Below, piece after piece: positions 23,941 through 33,555 of a stretch of DNA of 42,662 bases; position 1 is the stretch's first letter; each line of letters opens with the position of its first letter. Made by a program: the position numbers and the translations under genes. This DNA comes from Novosphingobium sp. Chol11 (lineage in GTDB: Bacteria > Pseudomonadota > Alphaproteobacteria > Sphingomonadales > Sphingomonadaceae), in NCBI GenBank assembly GCA_945906105.1, contig CAMDQO010000025.1, positions 1 through 42,662 of the forward strand. The letters are read 5' to 3'. The notes under the pieces are model-generated. The model saw only the letters and a list, made by a program, of their open reading frames with translations. It was not told the origin of the DNA and did no database searches.

Positions 23941-24091
23941 GGTTCACGCAAAGGCGCGAAGGCGCAAAGCGGTAGAGTAAACCGCCGGAGGCCCATATGG
24001 TCCTCACACTGCGGCTTTCGAAGCGTTTGAGAGTTTCAGCGGCTTTGCCGCATCAGCGACCTCTTTGCGCCTTCGCGCCTTTGCGTGAACC
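23941..24091. repeat. Perfect 29-bp inverted repeat in intergenic gap
   Basis: The left arm is at 23941-23969 (starting GGTTCACGCAAAGGCGCGAA) and the right arm at 24063-24091 is its exact reverse complement, separated by 93 bp. The arm itself is built of GGCGCGAAGGCGCAAAG-like sub-repeats. The centre has no frame worth calling. It resembles a non-autonomous palindromic element or MITE lying between two co-oriented polysaccharide genes. Confidence 0.8.
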
Positions 24092-24103
24092 AATCTTCTT
24101 GTC

Positions 24104-25369
24104 TCAAAGCGTCCAGTCCGCCGCGCCGCCGAGTGCGCCTTTGAGGTCAGCGAGCGCGCCGCCATCGGCGACCAGTGCGCGCAGCGGTTCATGGCCCATG
24201 GCGAGGTATTCGCGGTGCGGGACGGCGAGGAGGACGAGATCGTGGCTGCCCGCTGCCTCGCCCAGTTCCAGCCCGTATTCGTGCCGCGCCTCGTCCGCAT
24301 CAGCATGGGGGTCGTGGACCATCACCGAGTGACCCAGCCCCGCAAGCGCCGCGATCAGGTCTGCCACCTTGGAATTGCGCAAGTCGGGCACGTCTTCCTT
24401 GAAGGTCAGGCCAAGCACCAGCACCGATCCGGTCTTGCCGCCGCGCAGGTCATGCAGGCGCTGCGCGACCCACGCTGCCATGCCATCGTTCACCCCGCGT
24501 CCGGCAAGAATGACGTGCGGGGCAAGGCCCAGCTCCTCGGCGCGGTGCGAGAGATAATAGGGATCAACACCGATGCAGTGGCCGCCAACGAGGCCGGGGG
24601 AGAACGGCAGGAAGTTCCACTTGGTCCGCGCGGCTTCGAGCACGTCCCACACTGAGAGGTCCATCGCCGAGAAGATCTGCGCGATCTCGTTCATGAAGGC
24701 GATGTTGATATCGCGCTGGGCGTTTTCGATCACCTTGGCGGCCTCGGCGGCCTTGATCGAAGCCGCGCGGAACACGCCGCCGCTGGTGATCGCGCCATAG
24801 AGGCCGGCAACCCGTTCGAGCACTTCAGGCGTCTGGCCGGAAACCACCTTGGTGATCTTGTCGATGGTGTGTTCGCGGTCACCCGGATTGATCCGCTCGG
24901 GGCTGTAGCCGAGGAAGAAGTCCTTGCCGCAGGTAAGCCCCGAGACCGCTTCAAGGATCGGCGCGCAGAGCTCTTCGGTAACGCCGGGATAGACCGTGCT
25001 TTCATAGACCACCACCGGCACGCGGCCTTGGGCTACAGCGGCAGGAAGCATGGCGGCAACGGTGCGGCTGGCTGCCTCAACAATCGACAGGTCGGGGCGG
25101 TTGGCGCCGTCAATCGGGGTCGGCACAGTGACGATATAGAAATCGGACGGCGGGCAGGCAGCGGGATCACAGGTCAGCGTCAGTGTGCTGGCCTCCAGTC
25201 GTGCAGGTTCGATCTCGCCGGTTCGGTCATGCCCCGCTTCAAGCTCGGCAATGCGGCGGGTGTCGACATCGAGCCCGCAGGTCTGAAACTGGCGGGCCAG
25301 CGCCACGGCCAGCGGCAGGCCGACATAGCCAAGGCCGACAACTGTAACGCGCGAAGTGGCAGAAGACAT
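24104..25369 (-). CDS. UDP-N-acetylhexosamine 6-dehydrogenase, WbpO/TviB type
   Basis: The 421-residue NAD-dependent enzyme oxidises C6 of a UDP-HexNAc to the uronate. It has GLGYVGLPLAVALA, AGHDRTGEIEPARL, FYIVTVPTPID, YESTVYPGVTEE and FLGYSPERINPGD. AAEAAKVIENAQRDINIAFMNE is followed by the catalytic cysteine in GGHCIGVDPYYL. The DRTGEIE and SPERINPGD segments separate this branch (WbpO, TviB, CapL) from WecC and Ugd. Whether the substrate is UDP-GlcNAc or UDP-GalNAc cannot be decided by eye. It is encoded between the initiating transferase and the UDP-GlcA epimerase. Confidence 0.88.
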   Translation of the reverse strand: MSSATSRVTVVGLGYVGLPLAVALARQFQTCGLDVDTRRIAELEAGHDRTGEIEPARLEASTLTLTCDPAACPPSDFYIVTVPTPIDGANRPDLSIVEAASRTVAAMLPAAVAQGRVPVVVYESTVYPGVTEELCAPILEAVSGLTCGKDFFLGYSPERINPGDREHTIDKITKVVSGQTPEVLERVAGLYGAITSGGVFRAASIKAAEAAKVIENAQRDINIAFMNEIAQIFSAMDLSVWDVLEAARTKWNFLPFSPGLVGGHCIGVDPYYLSHRAEELGLAPHVILAGRGVNDGMAAWVAQRLHDLRGGKTGSVLVLGLTFKEDVPDLRNSKVADLIAALAGLGHSVMVHDPHADADEARHEYGLELGEAAGSHDLVLLAVPHREYLAMGHEPLRALVADGGALADLKGALGGAADWTL

Positions 25370-25392
25370 TCAGGATCCTTGGTTTGCTTGCG

Positions 25393-26685
25393 TCACTTAT
25401 GGCCGAAACCGGTAAACACAGTCTTGGCGGTCTTCACGATGATCAGGATATCGAGCCACAGTGAGAAATTGCGGATGTAGTAGAAATCGTATTGCAGCTT
25501 GGTGCGGATATCGTCGATTTCGGCGACGTGGCCCTGATTGACCTGCGCCCAGCCGGTGATCCCCGGACGCACGACGTGGCGGTAGCGGTAGAACGGTATC
25601 TCCGCCTCATACCATTCGGACAGTTGCGAGGCTTCGGGGCGCGGGCCGATCCAGCTCATCTGGCCGAGCAGGATGTTGATCGCTTGTGGCAATTCGTCAA
25701 TCCGGGTGCGGCGCAGGAAACGGCCAAGCCGGGTGATGCGCCGGTCATTTTCCAGCGTGATGAAGCTTTCGATGCTACGACCGTTCGCCGCCTCACGCGG
25801 GGTCTGACGATCATCGCTGCGCATGGTGCGGAACTTGAACACGGTAAACTCACGCCCGCGATAGCCCATGCGCCGCTGGCAAAACAGCACCGGCCCCGGG
25901 CTGTCGAGCTTGATGGCCAGCGCGGTGAGCAGGAACAGCGGCGCCGAGACGATCAGCGCCGGGATCGCCACCAGCTGATCGATCAACTGTTTGAACGACA
26001 GCAGCGTGTTCATCGGCCCAAGCGCGCCGAAATTGTTTTCCGACAAATGCTCAAGATCGGTGCGGCCGGTCAGCGATTCATAGAGATCTTTCGAATGATA
26101 GACCGGCACGCCTGCCAGCGTGAAATCGGCCAGCCGCGCCTCCCATGCATCACTGTGATCAAAGCGGAAATCGGCGGCAACGGCATCAACACCTGGCGGC
26201 AGCGCGGCATCGCTCAGCTTCACCACCTCGACGCCGTCCATCTTATCGAACAGCTCGACCCTGCCGCCTTCAACGACGCCCAACACCAGCTGCGCCTTGC
26301 GCTGGGTCACCGCATAGACAAGGAAAAACCAGACCACAGACAGGACAAAGCCTACCACCAGGAGCGCGCGCGAATAGTCAATGCGGAACAGCAGGATGGC
26401 GGTAAACGCGAGGCCGAAAGAAGCGAGGAAACCCGGCAGAATCCCCGAACTTTCGCGGGTGCCGGGGAGATCACTGACCGAGCGCTGCAGCCAGAAGCCA
26501 CCGACCAGCGCGGCAAGCGAGGCGAGTGCGGCATTGCGCGCTTCGGGCACGTGCCAGCCGGGTGGCAGCGAAGCCAGCTGGACGGCCAGTGGCAGAGCAA
26601 CACAGATCAGCGCGGCCACCAGCAACTGCACCAAAGGATGCAGCAGCCTGCTCCGCCGCTGGAAGTGCCGGTTCGAGACGTTCAT
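25393..26685 (-). CDS. Polyprenyl-phosphate sugar-1-phosphate transferase (initiating)
   Basis: The 430-residue membrane protein starts polymer synthesis by moving a sugar-1-phosphate to undecaprenyl phosphate. The N-terminal half has about four to five membrane helices and a divergent central nucleotide-binding-like domain. After a further helix comes the conserved Bac_transf domain: LDSPGPVLFCQRRMGYRGREFTVFKFRTM, then RRTRIDELPQAINILLGQMSWIGPRPE and RPGITGWAQVNQG. This is the polyisoprenyl-phosphate hexose-1-phosphate transferase layout (WcaJ/GumD/WbaP group). The donor sugar cannot be predicted safely. It is divergent from rfbC, with a shared 179-bp promoter region. Confidence 0.92.
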   Translation of the reverse strand: MNVSNRHFQRRSRLLHPLVQLLVAALICVALPLAVQLASLPPGWHVPEARNAALASLAALVGGFWLQRSVSDLPGTRESSGILPGFLASFGLAFTAILLFRIDYSRALLVVGFVLSVVWFFLVYAVTQRKAQLVLGVVEGGRVELFDKMDGVEVVKLSDAALPPGVDAVAADFRFDHSDAWEARLADFTLAGVPVYHSKDLYESLTGRTDLEHLSENNFGALGPMNTLLSFKQLIDQLVAIPALIVSAPLFLLTALAIKLDSPGPVLFCQRRMGYRGREFTVFKFRTMRSDDRQTPREAANGRSIESFITLENDRRITRLGRFLRRTRIDELPQAINILLGQMSWIGPRPEASQLSEWYEAEIPFYRYRHVVRPGITGWAQVNQGHVAEIDDIRTKLQYDFYYIRNFSLWLDILIIVKTAKTVFTGFGHK

Positions 26686-26864
26686 CGCTCTAGCCTATAG
26701 GGCGAAAAGGCAAGCTGCCGCAATCGCTTCGCTCCGTACTGAAACTATCTTTGCGCGCGGGCGTTCCACATCGCGAACACTGGACGCTCTCAGCTTTTGG
26801 GCTTAACGCAAGCCCCGCCCAGACCTGCGGCAACATCACGCTTAATCACGAGTCATTTCCAATA

Positions 26865-27428
26865 ATGCCAATTCCCAAGCGCCTGATACCGGCTCGCCAT
26901 GGCGATGCGCGCGGCTGGTTTACCGAAAGTTACAACCGTCAGCGGCTTGAGGCCGAGGGTATTACTGAGCACTTCGTGCAGGACAACCACAGCTTTTCGG
27001 CGGTCAAAGGCACACTGCGCGGCGTGCATTTCCAGACCTCGCCGCATGTTCAGGCCAAGATTGTCCGCTGCATTGCAGGCGCTATCTGGGATGTCGCAGT
27101 CGACCTGCGCGCCGGTTCGCCGAGTTATGGGCAGTGGGTGGCGGCAGAGCTTACCGCCAGCGGTGGCGAGCAACTTTATGTCCCCGGCGGTTTCGGCCAC
27201 GGCTTCCTGACGCTGACCGACAATGCCGAGGTCGCTTACAAGGCCTCGGACTATTATGCACCAAGCTGCGATGGCGGCGTGCTCTGGGATGATGCCGATC
27301 TTGGCATTGACTGGCCGCTGGGCGGAAATGCGCCACAGCTTTCGAATAAGGACCAGAAGTTGCCGCGCCTGCGTGATTTCACCAGCCCTTTCCCCTATGA
27401 TGGCACGCCCTTGGCGGCGCTGGATTGA
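26865..27428 (+). CDS. rfbC: dTDP-4-dehydrorhamnose 3,5-epimerase
   Basis: RfbC/RmlC makes dTDP-4-keto-L-rhamnose. The 187-residue cupin has [32 protein letters not shown] with the catalytic histidine, then the [18 protein letters not shown] and [14 protein letters not shown] segments. The start at ATG 26865 is chosen by alignment with the family; the ribosome-binding site is weak, and a longer frame upstream looks non-coding. It is the first gene of the rfbCBDA rhamnose operon, 14 bp before rfbB. Confidence 0.92.
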   Translation: MPIPKRLIPARHGDARGWFTESYNRQRLEAEGITEHFVQDNHSFSAVKGTLRGVHFQTSPHVQAKIVRCIAGAIWDVAVDLRAGSPSYGQWVAAELTASGGEQLYVPGGFGHGFLTLTDNAEVAYKASDYYAPSCDGGVLWDDADLGIDWPLGGNAPQLSNKDQKLPRLRDFTSPFPYDGTPLAALD

Positions 27429-27442
27429 GCGGAAGAACTGTC

Positions 27443-28525
27443 ATGCAGCACAAGCGAATTCTGGTAACGGGCGGCGCGGGCTTCATTGGCTCGGCGGTGG
27501 TGCGCCAACTGATCGGCGAGACAGCCTGCGAGGTCTGCACTGTCGATAAGCTGACCTATGCAGGTAATCTGTCCTCACTGGGCGAAGCGCGCGGATCGAA
27601 CCGGCATCACTTTGTGCAGGCGGACATCTGCGATGGTGAGGCGATGGCGCAGGCGTTTGCCAACTTCCGCCCCGATGCGGTGATGCATCTGGCGGCGGAA
27701 AGCCATGTCGATCGCTCGATCGATGGGCCGGCGGATTTTGTCCGCACCAACCTCGTCGGCACCTTTACCATGCTGGAAGCGGCGACGGCATACTGGCGCA
27801 CGCTGGTTGACGAAGCGCGCGACAATTTCCGCTTCCACCACATCTCGACCGATGAGGTATTCGGCTCCCTCGGCGATGAGGGCATGTTCACCGAGAGCAC
27901 CGCCTATGATCCGCGCTCGCCCTATTCGGCGACCAAAGCTGGCAGCGATCATCTGGTGCGGGCCTGGCACCATACCCATGGCCTACCGGTGGTGCTGACA
28001 AATTGCTCGAATAACTACGGTCCTTATCATTTCCCCGAAAAGCTGATCCCGCTGGTTATCCTCAAAGCCATTTCAGGCGCGCCGCTGCCGGTTTACGGCG
28101 ATGGCAGCAATGTGCGCGACTGGCTCCATGTCGAAGACCACGCCCGCGCCTTGCGGCTGGTGGTGAATGAAGGCGTTCCGGGCGAGACTTATTGCATCGG
28201 CGGCAATTCGGAACGCACCAACCTGCAAGTGGTCGAGGCGATCTGCGCCGAACTTGATGCTGTCCGGCCATTGGCAGAGGGCAAGAGCTACCGCGATCAG
28301 ATTGCCTTCGTCACCGACCGGCCGGGGCATGATTTCCGCTATGCCATAGACACCGCGAAGATCGCCCGCGAACTCGGCTGGCAGCCCGCGCAAACGTTCG
28401 AGACCGGCATCGCCGATACGGTGCGCTGGTATCTGGGTAACGAGGACTGGTGGCGGGCGATCCACGACGGCACCTATCGCGGCGAGCGGCTGGGTGCTGG
28501 AAATACTGGTGCGGCTCATGGCTGA
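27443..28525 (+). CDS. rfbB: dTDP-glucose 4,6-dehydratase
   Basis: RfbB/RmlB converts dTDP-glucose to dTDP-4-keto-6-deoxyglucose. The 360-residue protein has [27 protein letters not shown], and [13 protein letters not shown] with the catalytic Asp-Glu pair. [44 protein letters not shown] follows. ATG 27443 has GGAAGA 6 bp upstream and gives the standard N-terminus; a TTG at 27425 is a poorer start. Its end overlaps rfbD by 8 bp. Confidence 0.95.
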   Translation: MQHKRILVTGGAGFIGSAVVRQLIGETACEVCTVDKLTYAGNLSSLGEARGSNRHHFVQADICDGEAMAQAFANFRPDAVMHLAAESHVDRSIDGPADFVRTNLVGTFTMLEAATAYWRTLVDEARDNFRFHHISTDEVFGSLGDEGMFTESTAYDPRSPYSATKAGSDHLVRAWHHTHGLPVVLTNCSNNYGPYHFPEKLIPLVILKAISGAPLPVYGDGSNVRDWLHVEDHARALRLVVNEGVPGETYCIGGNSERTNLQVVEAICAELDAVRPLAEGKSYRDQIAFVTDRPGHDFRYAIDTAKIARELGWQPAQTFETGIADTVRWYLGNEDWWRAIHDGTYRGERLGAGNTGAAHG

Positions 28526-29420
28526 GACATGGCTGGTTACTGGCGGTAGCGGGCAGGTCGGCATCGCGCTGCGCCGCCTTGCTCCGGCGGGGGTCACCAT
28601 TGTCGCACCGGGCCGCGATGTGCTCGATATGGCCGCACTGCCTGATCTGGACGTACTGATCGCCCGCGAAAGCATCACGGCCATCATCAACTGCGCTGCC
28701 TATACCGCCGTCGACAAGGCTGAGTGCGAGCCGGAGCTTGCCCATGCGATCAACGCCGTGGCTCCGGGCCGGCTTGCCGCCGCCGCTGCCCGTGCGGGCA
28801 TTCCGATTGTCCATGTCTCCACCGACTATGTCTTTGCCGCCGATGGAATGGGGCCATGGGCAGAGGACGGCGCGATTGCCCCGGCCAGCGTCTATGGCGC
28901 GAGCAAGGCGGCGGGCGAGGCGGCGGTTCGCGCATCGGGCGCGCGCCATGCCGTGGTCCGCACCGCTTGGGTGGTGAGCGCCGACGGCAACAATTTCGTC
29001 AAGACCATGCTGCGGCTTGGGGGTGAACGCGATGTGCTCAATATCGTTGCCGACCAGATCGGCACGCCGACCCATGCCGGTGATCTGGCTACGGCGCTGG
29101 CGATGGTGACGGCGCGCTTCACCAGTGATTCTGATCAGCGATCTGGCCTGTGGCACTGTGCCAATACGGGCGAGACGACATGGCACGGGCTGGCCGAACA
29201 CGTCTTTGCCGAGGCTGCACGTCATGGCTTCAAGACACCGGCTGCGGTCAACGCGATACCTACCGCCGACTATCCCACCCCGGCACGTCGTCCCATGGAT
29301 TCGCGGCTTGATTGCCGCCGTATTGCGCAGGACTTCGGCATCAGACTCAGGCCGTGGCAGGATGCGGTGACGGAAATTGTCGCGACTCTTGCCGCGCAGC
29401 AACAGGAACAGATCGCATGA
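28518..29420 (+). CDS. rfbD: dTDP-4-dehydrorhamnose reductase
   Basis: RfbD/RmlD reduces dTDP-4-keto-L-rhamnose with NAD(P)H to dTDP-L-rhamnose. The 300-residue product has [49 protein letters not shown], and [10 protein letters not shown] with the Tyr-x-x-x-Lys pair. [20 protein letters not shown] follows, all typical. It starts at ATG 28518 inside the rfbB end and overlaps rfbA by 4 bp at its stop. A second, divergent RmlD-like protein is encoded four genes later. Confidence 0.94.
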   Translation: MAETWLVTGGSGQVGIALRRLAPAGVTIVAPGRDVLDMAALPDLDVLIARESITAIINCAAYTAVDKAECEPELAHAINAVAPGRLAAAAARAGIPIVHVSTDYVFAADGMGPWAEDGAIAPASVYGASKAAGEAAVRASGARHAVVRTAWVVSADGNNFVKTMLRLGGERDVLNIVADQIGTPTHAGDLATALAMVTARFTSDSDQRSGLWHCANTGETTWHGLAEHVFAEAARHGFKTPAAVNAIPTADYPTPARRPMDSRLDCRRIAQDFGIRLRPWQDAVTEIVATLAAQQQEQIA

Positions 29421-30301
29421 AGGGCATCATCCTCGCGGGCGGGTCAGGCACCCGGCTTCACCCGGCAACGCTGGCGGTGAACAAGCAGTTGCTGCCGATC
29501 TATGACAAGCCGATGATCTATTTCCCGTTGTCGGTGCTGATGCTGGCGGGCATCCGCGAGGTGTTGATCATCTCGTCGCCCGAATATCTTGGCAATTATG
29601 AGCGGTTGTTTGGCAGTGGTGAACAACTGGGCCTGACGATCACTTATGCCATTCAGCCCAAGCCAGAGGGACTGGCGCAGGCCTTTCACATTGGCGAGGA
29701 ATTCCTTGCAGGTGGTCCTGCCGCGCTCGTGCTTGGGGACAATATCTTCTACGGCGCGGGCCTGCCCGAGATGCTGCACAGCGCGCGGGATCGGGCTGAG
29801 GCCGGTGCGGCAACGGTGTTTGGCTATCATGTCGAGGATCCGACAGCTTACGGCGTGGTCGAACTCGACAGCGAAGGCCGCGCGATATCGCTGGAAGAAA
29901 AGCCAGCGCAGCCCAAATCGAGCTGGGCAGTAACCGGGCTCTATTTCTATGACAGCCGCGTTACTGACCTCGCCCGCGCGGTGAAACCATCAGCGCGCGG
30001 CGAGTTGGAGATTACCGATCTCAACCGGCTCTATATGGAAGCCGGGGCGCTGCATGTAGAGCGCATGGGGCGCGGCTATGCCTGGCTCGATACCGGCACC
30101 CATGACAGCCTGCTTGAGGCGAGCGAATTCGTCCGCACCATCCAGCACCGGCAGGGCATCCAGCTTGCCTGTCTTGAAGAAATCGCTTGGGAACAGGGGT
30201 TTATCAGCGATGAGCAGCTGCGGGAGCGCGGCGAGTTTTTCGCCAAGACTGGCTATGGCCAATATCTGCTACGTCTGCTGACACAGGATCGCCTACGCTG
30301 A
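29417..30301 (+). CDS. rfbA: Glucose-1-phosphate thymidylyltransferase
   Basis: RfbA/RmlA makes dTDP-glucose, the first step toward dTDP-rhamnose. The 294-residue product has the nucleotidyltransferase signature [48 protein letters not shown] and [40 protein letters not shown] closes the set. Length is exactly that of the family. ATG 29417 overlaps the rfbD stop; the longer frame from 29312 lies inside rfbD. The stop shares one base with the next glycosyltransferase start. Confidence 0.95.
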   Translation: MKGIILAGGSGTRLHPATLAVNKQLLPIYDKPMIYFPLSVLMLAGIREVLIISSPEYLGNYERLFGSGEQLGLTITYAIQPKPEGLAQAFHIGEEFLAGGPAALVLGDNIFYGAGLPEMLHSARDRAEAGAATVFGYHVEDPTAYGVVELDSEGRAISLEEKPAQPKSSWAVTGLYFYDSRVTDLARAVKPSARGELEITDLNRLYMEAGALHVERMGRGYAWLDTGTHDSLLEASEFVRTIQHRQGIQLACLEEIAWEQGFISDEQLRERGEFFAKTGYGQYLLRLLTQDRLR

Positions 30302-31530
30302 TGGTGATGACTGCGGCATCTCCGGCAAGGCCATCGCGGCGTCCGGGCGTGCTCTATATCTCCTATGACGGGATGCTGGAACCGCTCGGGCAAAGCCAGG
30401 TCATTGCCTATCTGGAAAAGCTGGCAGGTGACGCCAGGCTGCATCTGGTGAGCTATGAAAAGCCCGCCGACTGGGCCGATCTTGCCAAGCGCAAAGCCAT
30501 CGCTGCGCGGCTCTCCAGCAGCGGCATCAGCTGGCATCCGCTGACCTATCACAAGACGCCGACAGTACCGGCGACGCTGTTTGATCTGGGGCAAGGGCTG
30601 GCACTTGGCCTCTGGCTGACGCTGCGCCACAATATCCGTATGGTCCATGCCCGCAGCTATGTGTCGGCGCTGATCGGCTGGATGCTCAAGCTGCTGACCG
30701 GCTCGAAGCTGCTGTTCGATATGCGCGGGCTGTGGGCTGACGAGAGGGTTGATGGCGGGTTGTGGCCAGCGAATGGCCGGGTCTATCGCGTGGTCAAGCG
30801 GATCGAGCAGACGCTGCTATTGGGGGCCGATCACATCATCACGCTGACCCATGCCTCGAAGCTGGTGATCGAGCGCTTCCCCTATCTTGCTGGCACGGCC
30901 CATGCCCCGATCACAGTGATTTCGACTTGCGCCGATCTTGACCGCTTTTCCCCCGGCGAAGCGCTGAAGCCCAAGCACTTCACGCTGGGTTATCTCGGCT
31001 CGATCGGCACCTGGTATTTGTTCGACGAGGTGCTGGCCTGCTTCCGCCAGATCCTTGAGCGGCGCAGCGATGCACGGCTGCTGGTGGTCAATCGCAATGA
31101 ACAGGAACTGGTGCGCGAGATGGCGGCGGCGGCGGGGATTGATCCTGCTGCGATTGAAATTACCGCTGCCGATCATGCTGATGTGCCCGCCCAGATTCGC
31201 CGGATGAGCGCGGGGGCGGCGATTATCCGGCCGGTGTTCTCCAAGATTGCCAGCGCGCCGACCAAGCTTGCCGAATATCTTGGCTGCGGGGTGCCCTGCC
31301 TTGGCAATGTCGGGGTGGGCGATATGGAGTCCATCCTTGAGGATGAGGGCGCAGGTGTGGCTCTGCGCGCGTTCAGCCCGGCTGAGCGCGCCCGTGCGGT
31401 GGATCGCTTGCTGGAGCTTGCCGATGACCCGGCCACTGCGGCGCATTGCCGTGCCATTGCCCTGCGGCATTTCTCGCTCGAAGGCGGCGCGGATAGCTAC
31501 CGCTCCATCTACCGGGAGCTGCTGGCATGA
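30301..31530 (+). CDS. GT4-like glycosyltransferase
   Basis: The 409-residue product is a GT-B fold glycosyltransferase of the GT4 type. The N-terminal acceptor domain begins VLYISYDGMLEPLGQSQVIAYLEKLA, with LLFDMRGLWADERVDGG in the middle. The C-terminal donor domain has TLGYLGSIGTWYLFDEVL and KLAEYLGCGVPCLGNVGVGDME, an E-x7-like donor motif region. It should transfer one sugar of the repeat unit at the cytoplasmic face. Its place right behind rfbA (start overlaps the stop by one base) makes rhamnose a reasonable donor guess, but this is inference. Confidence 0.85.
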   Translation: MVMTAASPARPSRRPGVLYISYDGMLEPLGQSQVIAYLEKLAGDARLHLVSYEKPADWADLAKRKAIAARLSSSGISWHPLTYHKTPTVPATLFDLGQGLALGLWLTLRHNIRMVHARSYVSALIGWMLKLLTGSKLLFDMRGLWADERVDGGLWPANGRVYRVVKRIEQTLLLGADHIITLTHASKLVIERFPYLAGTAHAPITVISTCADLDRFSPGEALKPKHFTLGYLGSIGTWYLFDEVLACFRQILERRSDARLLVVNRNEQELVREMAAAAGIDPAAIEITAADHADVPAQIRRMSAGAAIIRPVFSKIASAPTKLAEYLGCGVPCLGNVGVGDMESILEDEGAGVALRAFSPAERARAVDRLLELADDPATAAHCRAIALRHFSLEGGADSYRSIYRELLA

Positions 31531-32642
31531 CAGCGGCTTCACGCAAGATGCTGGTGATATGCCCCTTTCCTGAGGGCTGCGCCGCGCAGCAGCGATTGAA
31601 GTATGAGCAATATTTCGCTGATTGGCGCGCGGCGGGCTGGGAAGTCATCGTCTCCAATTTCGTCGATCGGCAGGCCTGGAATGTGCTTTATGAGCGCGGG
31701 CATCTGCTGGCCAAAGCATTCGGCGTGGCCAAAGGCTACTTGCGCCGTATCCGTGATCTGTTTCGCATCGGCCGCTATGATCTGGTCTATGTCTGCATGT
31801 GGGTGACACCGCTCGGCACCTCGTTTTTTGAGCGGCTGGCGCGCTGGCAGGCCAAGGCGCTGGTCTATGATATCGAGGATAATGTCCTGAACGGTCCGGG
31901 CGAGGCGCAGAGCCACCCCAATCCACTGGCGCGCCTGCTCAAGGGGCAAGGCAAATACCTTTACCTGATCCGCAAGGCTGATCACGTCATCACCAGTTCG
32001 CCGTTTCTCAATGACCGCTGTCTGGCGCTGAACGAGAACCGCGCTTGCACCTATATTACCTCGTCGGTTGATACTGATCGCTTCCAGCCCGCGACGCTTT
32101 ACAGCAATGACAAACCGGTGGTGATCGGCTGGACCGGCACTTTCAGCTCCATGATCTATCTCGATCTGCTGCGCGGCGTGTTCCAGCGGCTGGCCCTTAA
32201 ACTGCCTTTCAAGCTGCGGGTGATCGGCAATTTCGATTACGAACTGCCCGGCGTCGATCTTGATGTCCTGCGCTGGTCAGCTGAAGAAGAAGTTGCCCAG
32301 TTGCAGACGCTGGATATCGGCGTTTACCCGCTGCCGATTGATGATTGGGTGCTGGGAAAATCTGGCCTCAAGGCGATCCAGTACATGGCCTTCGCCCTGC
32401 CTTGCGTCGCCACCGAAGTCGGCACCACCCCGATGCTGATCCGCAATGGTGAGAACGGGATGCTTGTCCGCAGCGAGGCAGAGTGGGAAGAGGCACTTGA
32501 ACGGCTGATTCGTGAGCCCGCGTTGCGGCGGCGGCTGGGTGAGGCGGCCAGAGCAGATGCAGTTGCCAAATATTCACTAAACGCGATAGCGGGACAATAT
32601 CGTGCGGTGATCGAATCTGTGGGGCGTAAAGGGCAGCAATGA
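31527..32642 (+). CDS. GT4-like glycosyltransferase
   Basis: This 371-residue protein is another GT-B fold transferase. The N-terminal half has CPFPEGCAAQQRLKYEQYF, RYDLVYVCMWVTPLG and ALVYDIEDNVL. The C-terminal half has VVIGWTGTFSSMIYLDLL and LGKSGLKAIQYMAFALPCVATEVGTTPMLIRNGENGMLV, the GT4 donor-binding pattern. ATG 31527 overlaps the upstream stop by 4 bp, and its own stop overlaps the next gene by 4 bp, so the four or more genes from rfbB to the RmlD-like gene act as one unit. Donor and acceptor are unknown. Confidence 0.87.
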   Translation: MTAASRKMLVICPFPEGCAAQQRLKYEQYFADWRAAGWEVIVSNFVDRQAWNVLYERGHLLAKAFGVAKGYLRRIRDLFRIGRYDLVYVCMWVTPLGTSFFERLARWQAKALVYDIEDNVLNGPGEAQSHPNPLARLLKGQGKYLYLIRKADHVITSSPFLNDRCLALNENRACTYITSSVDTDRFQPATLYSNDKPVVIGWTGTFSSMIYLDLLRGVFQRLALKLPFKLRVIGNFDYELPGVDLDVLRWSAEEEVAQLQTLDIGVYPLPIDDWVLGKSGLKAIQYMAFALPCVATEVGTTPMLIRNGENGMLVRSEAEWEEALERLIREPALRRRLGEAARADAVAKYSLNAIAGQYRAVIESVGRKGQQ

Positions 32643-33541
32643 GCAAGAAGATCTTCATGGCCGGTGTCGGCGGTATGCTCGGCGAGGCGTTCCACCATGT
32701 CTTTTCAGGCAGCCATGAGCTGGCCTGCACCGATAAGGACGTCAACGCGCCCTGGCTCTCGTTCCTCGATTTCCGCGACCGCGACGAATATGTGCGGCAA
32801 GTCGATGCCTTTCGCCCCGATTATCTGTTCCACATCGGCGCGCATACCAGCCTCGAATATTGCGAGGACAATCTGGATGATGCCTATGCCACCAACACCC
32901 TGCCGGTGGAAAATGCGGTGTGGATCGCCAATCGGCTGGAAATTCCGCTGCTTTATATCAGCACCGCCGGAATTTTTGACGGCGCGCAGGAAACCTACGA
33001 CGATTGGGACCAGCCAAACCCGCTTGGGGCCTATGCCCGCTCCAAATATATGGGCGAGCGTTATGTCATTGAAAATGCCCAGCGCTATCTGGTGTGCCGC
33101 GCTGGCTGGATGATGGGTGCAGGGCCGGACAAGGACAAGAAGTTCATCCAGAAGCTGATGCAACAGCTGAAGGACGGGGCCAAAGAGCTCAAGGTCGTTG
33201 ATGATAAACTTGGCACGCCGACCTACACCCGCGATTTTGCGGCGCAGGTGAAAGTGCTGATCGATCAGGAGTTGTGGGGGCTTTACAATATGGTCTGCCA
33301 GGGCGTGACTAGCCGCTTCGAAGTGGCGGAATATCTCGTCAAGGCGCTGGGTAAGGAAGGCGAGATTGCGGTCAATCCGGTCAGCTCGGACTATTTCGCC
33401 AAGGAATATTTTGCCCCGCGTCCGCCATCAGAGCGGCTGCTCACCCGCAAGCTCGATCTGCGCGGAGTTAATGTGATGCGTGATTGGCGGGTCTGTCTGG
33501 ATGAATATCTCGCCGACAAATACGCCGGTTATCTCGGCTAG
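32639..33541 (+). CDS. RmlD-like NAD(P)-dependent sugar reductase
   Basis: The 300-residue protein is a short-chain reductase of the RmlD substrate-binding group. It has the dinucleotide motif AGVGGMLGEAFHH, FRPDYLFHIGAHTSLEYCEDN, LLYISTAGIFDGAQETYDDWDQPNPLGAYARSKYMGER with Tyr-x-x-x-Lys, and a C-terminal GTPTYTRDFA. Since a bona fide rfbD is present, this second enzyme probably reduces another 4-keto sugar nucleotide or modifies a related deoxysugar. The product is not predictable. It is translationally coupled to the preceding glycosyltransferase and followed 14 bp later by a methyltransferase gene. Confidence 0.82.
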   Translation: MSKKIFMAGVGGMLGEAFHHVFSGSHELACTDKDVNAPWLSFLDFRDRDEYVRQVDAFRPDYLFHIGAHTSLEYCEDNLDDAYATNTLPVENAVWIANRLEIPLLYISTAGIFDGAQETYDDWDQPNPLGAYARSKYMGERYVIENAQRYLVCRAGWMMGAGPDKDKKFIQKLMQQLKDGAKELKVVDDKLGTPTYTRDFAAQVKVLIDQELWGLYNMVCQGVTSRFEVAEYLVKALGKEGEIAVNPVSSDYFAKEYFAPRPPSERLLTRKLDLRGVNVMRDWRVCLDEYLADKYAGYLG

Positions 33542-33555
33542 CAGACGCGCGGATA

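Noticed and set aside
25492..26700. 402-codon plus-strand frame opposite the initiating sugar transferase
   Set aside because: Its translation is a His/Gln/Arg-rich antisense product, while the minus strand carries diagnostic transferase motifs.
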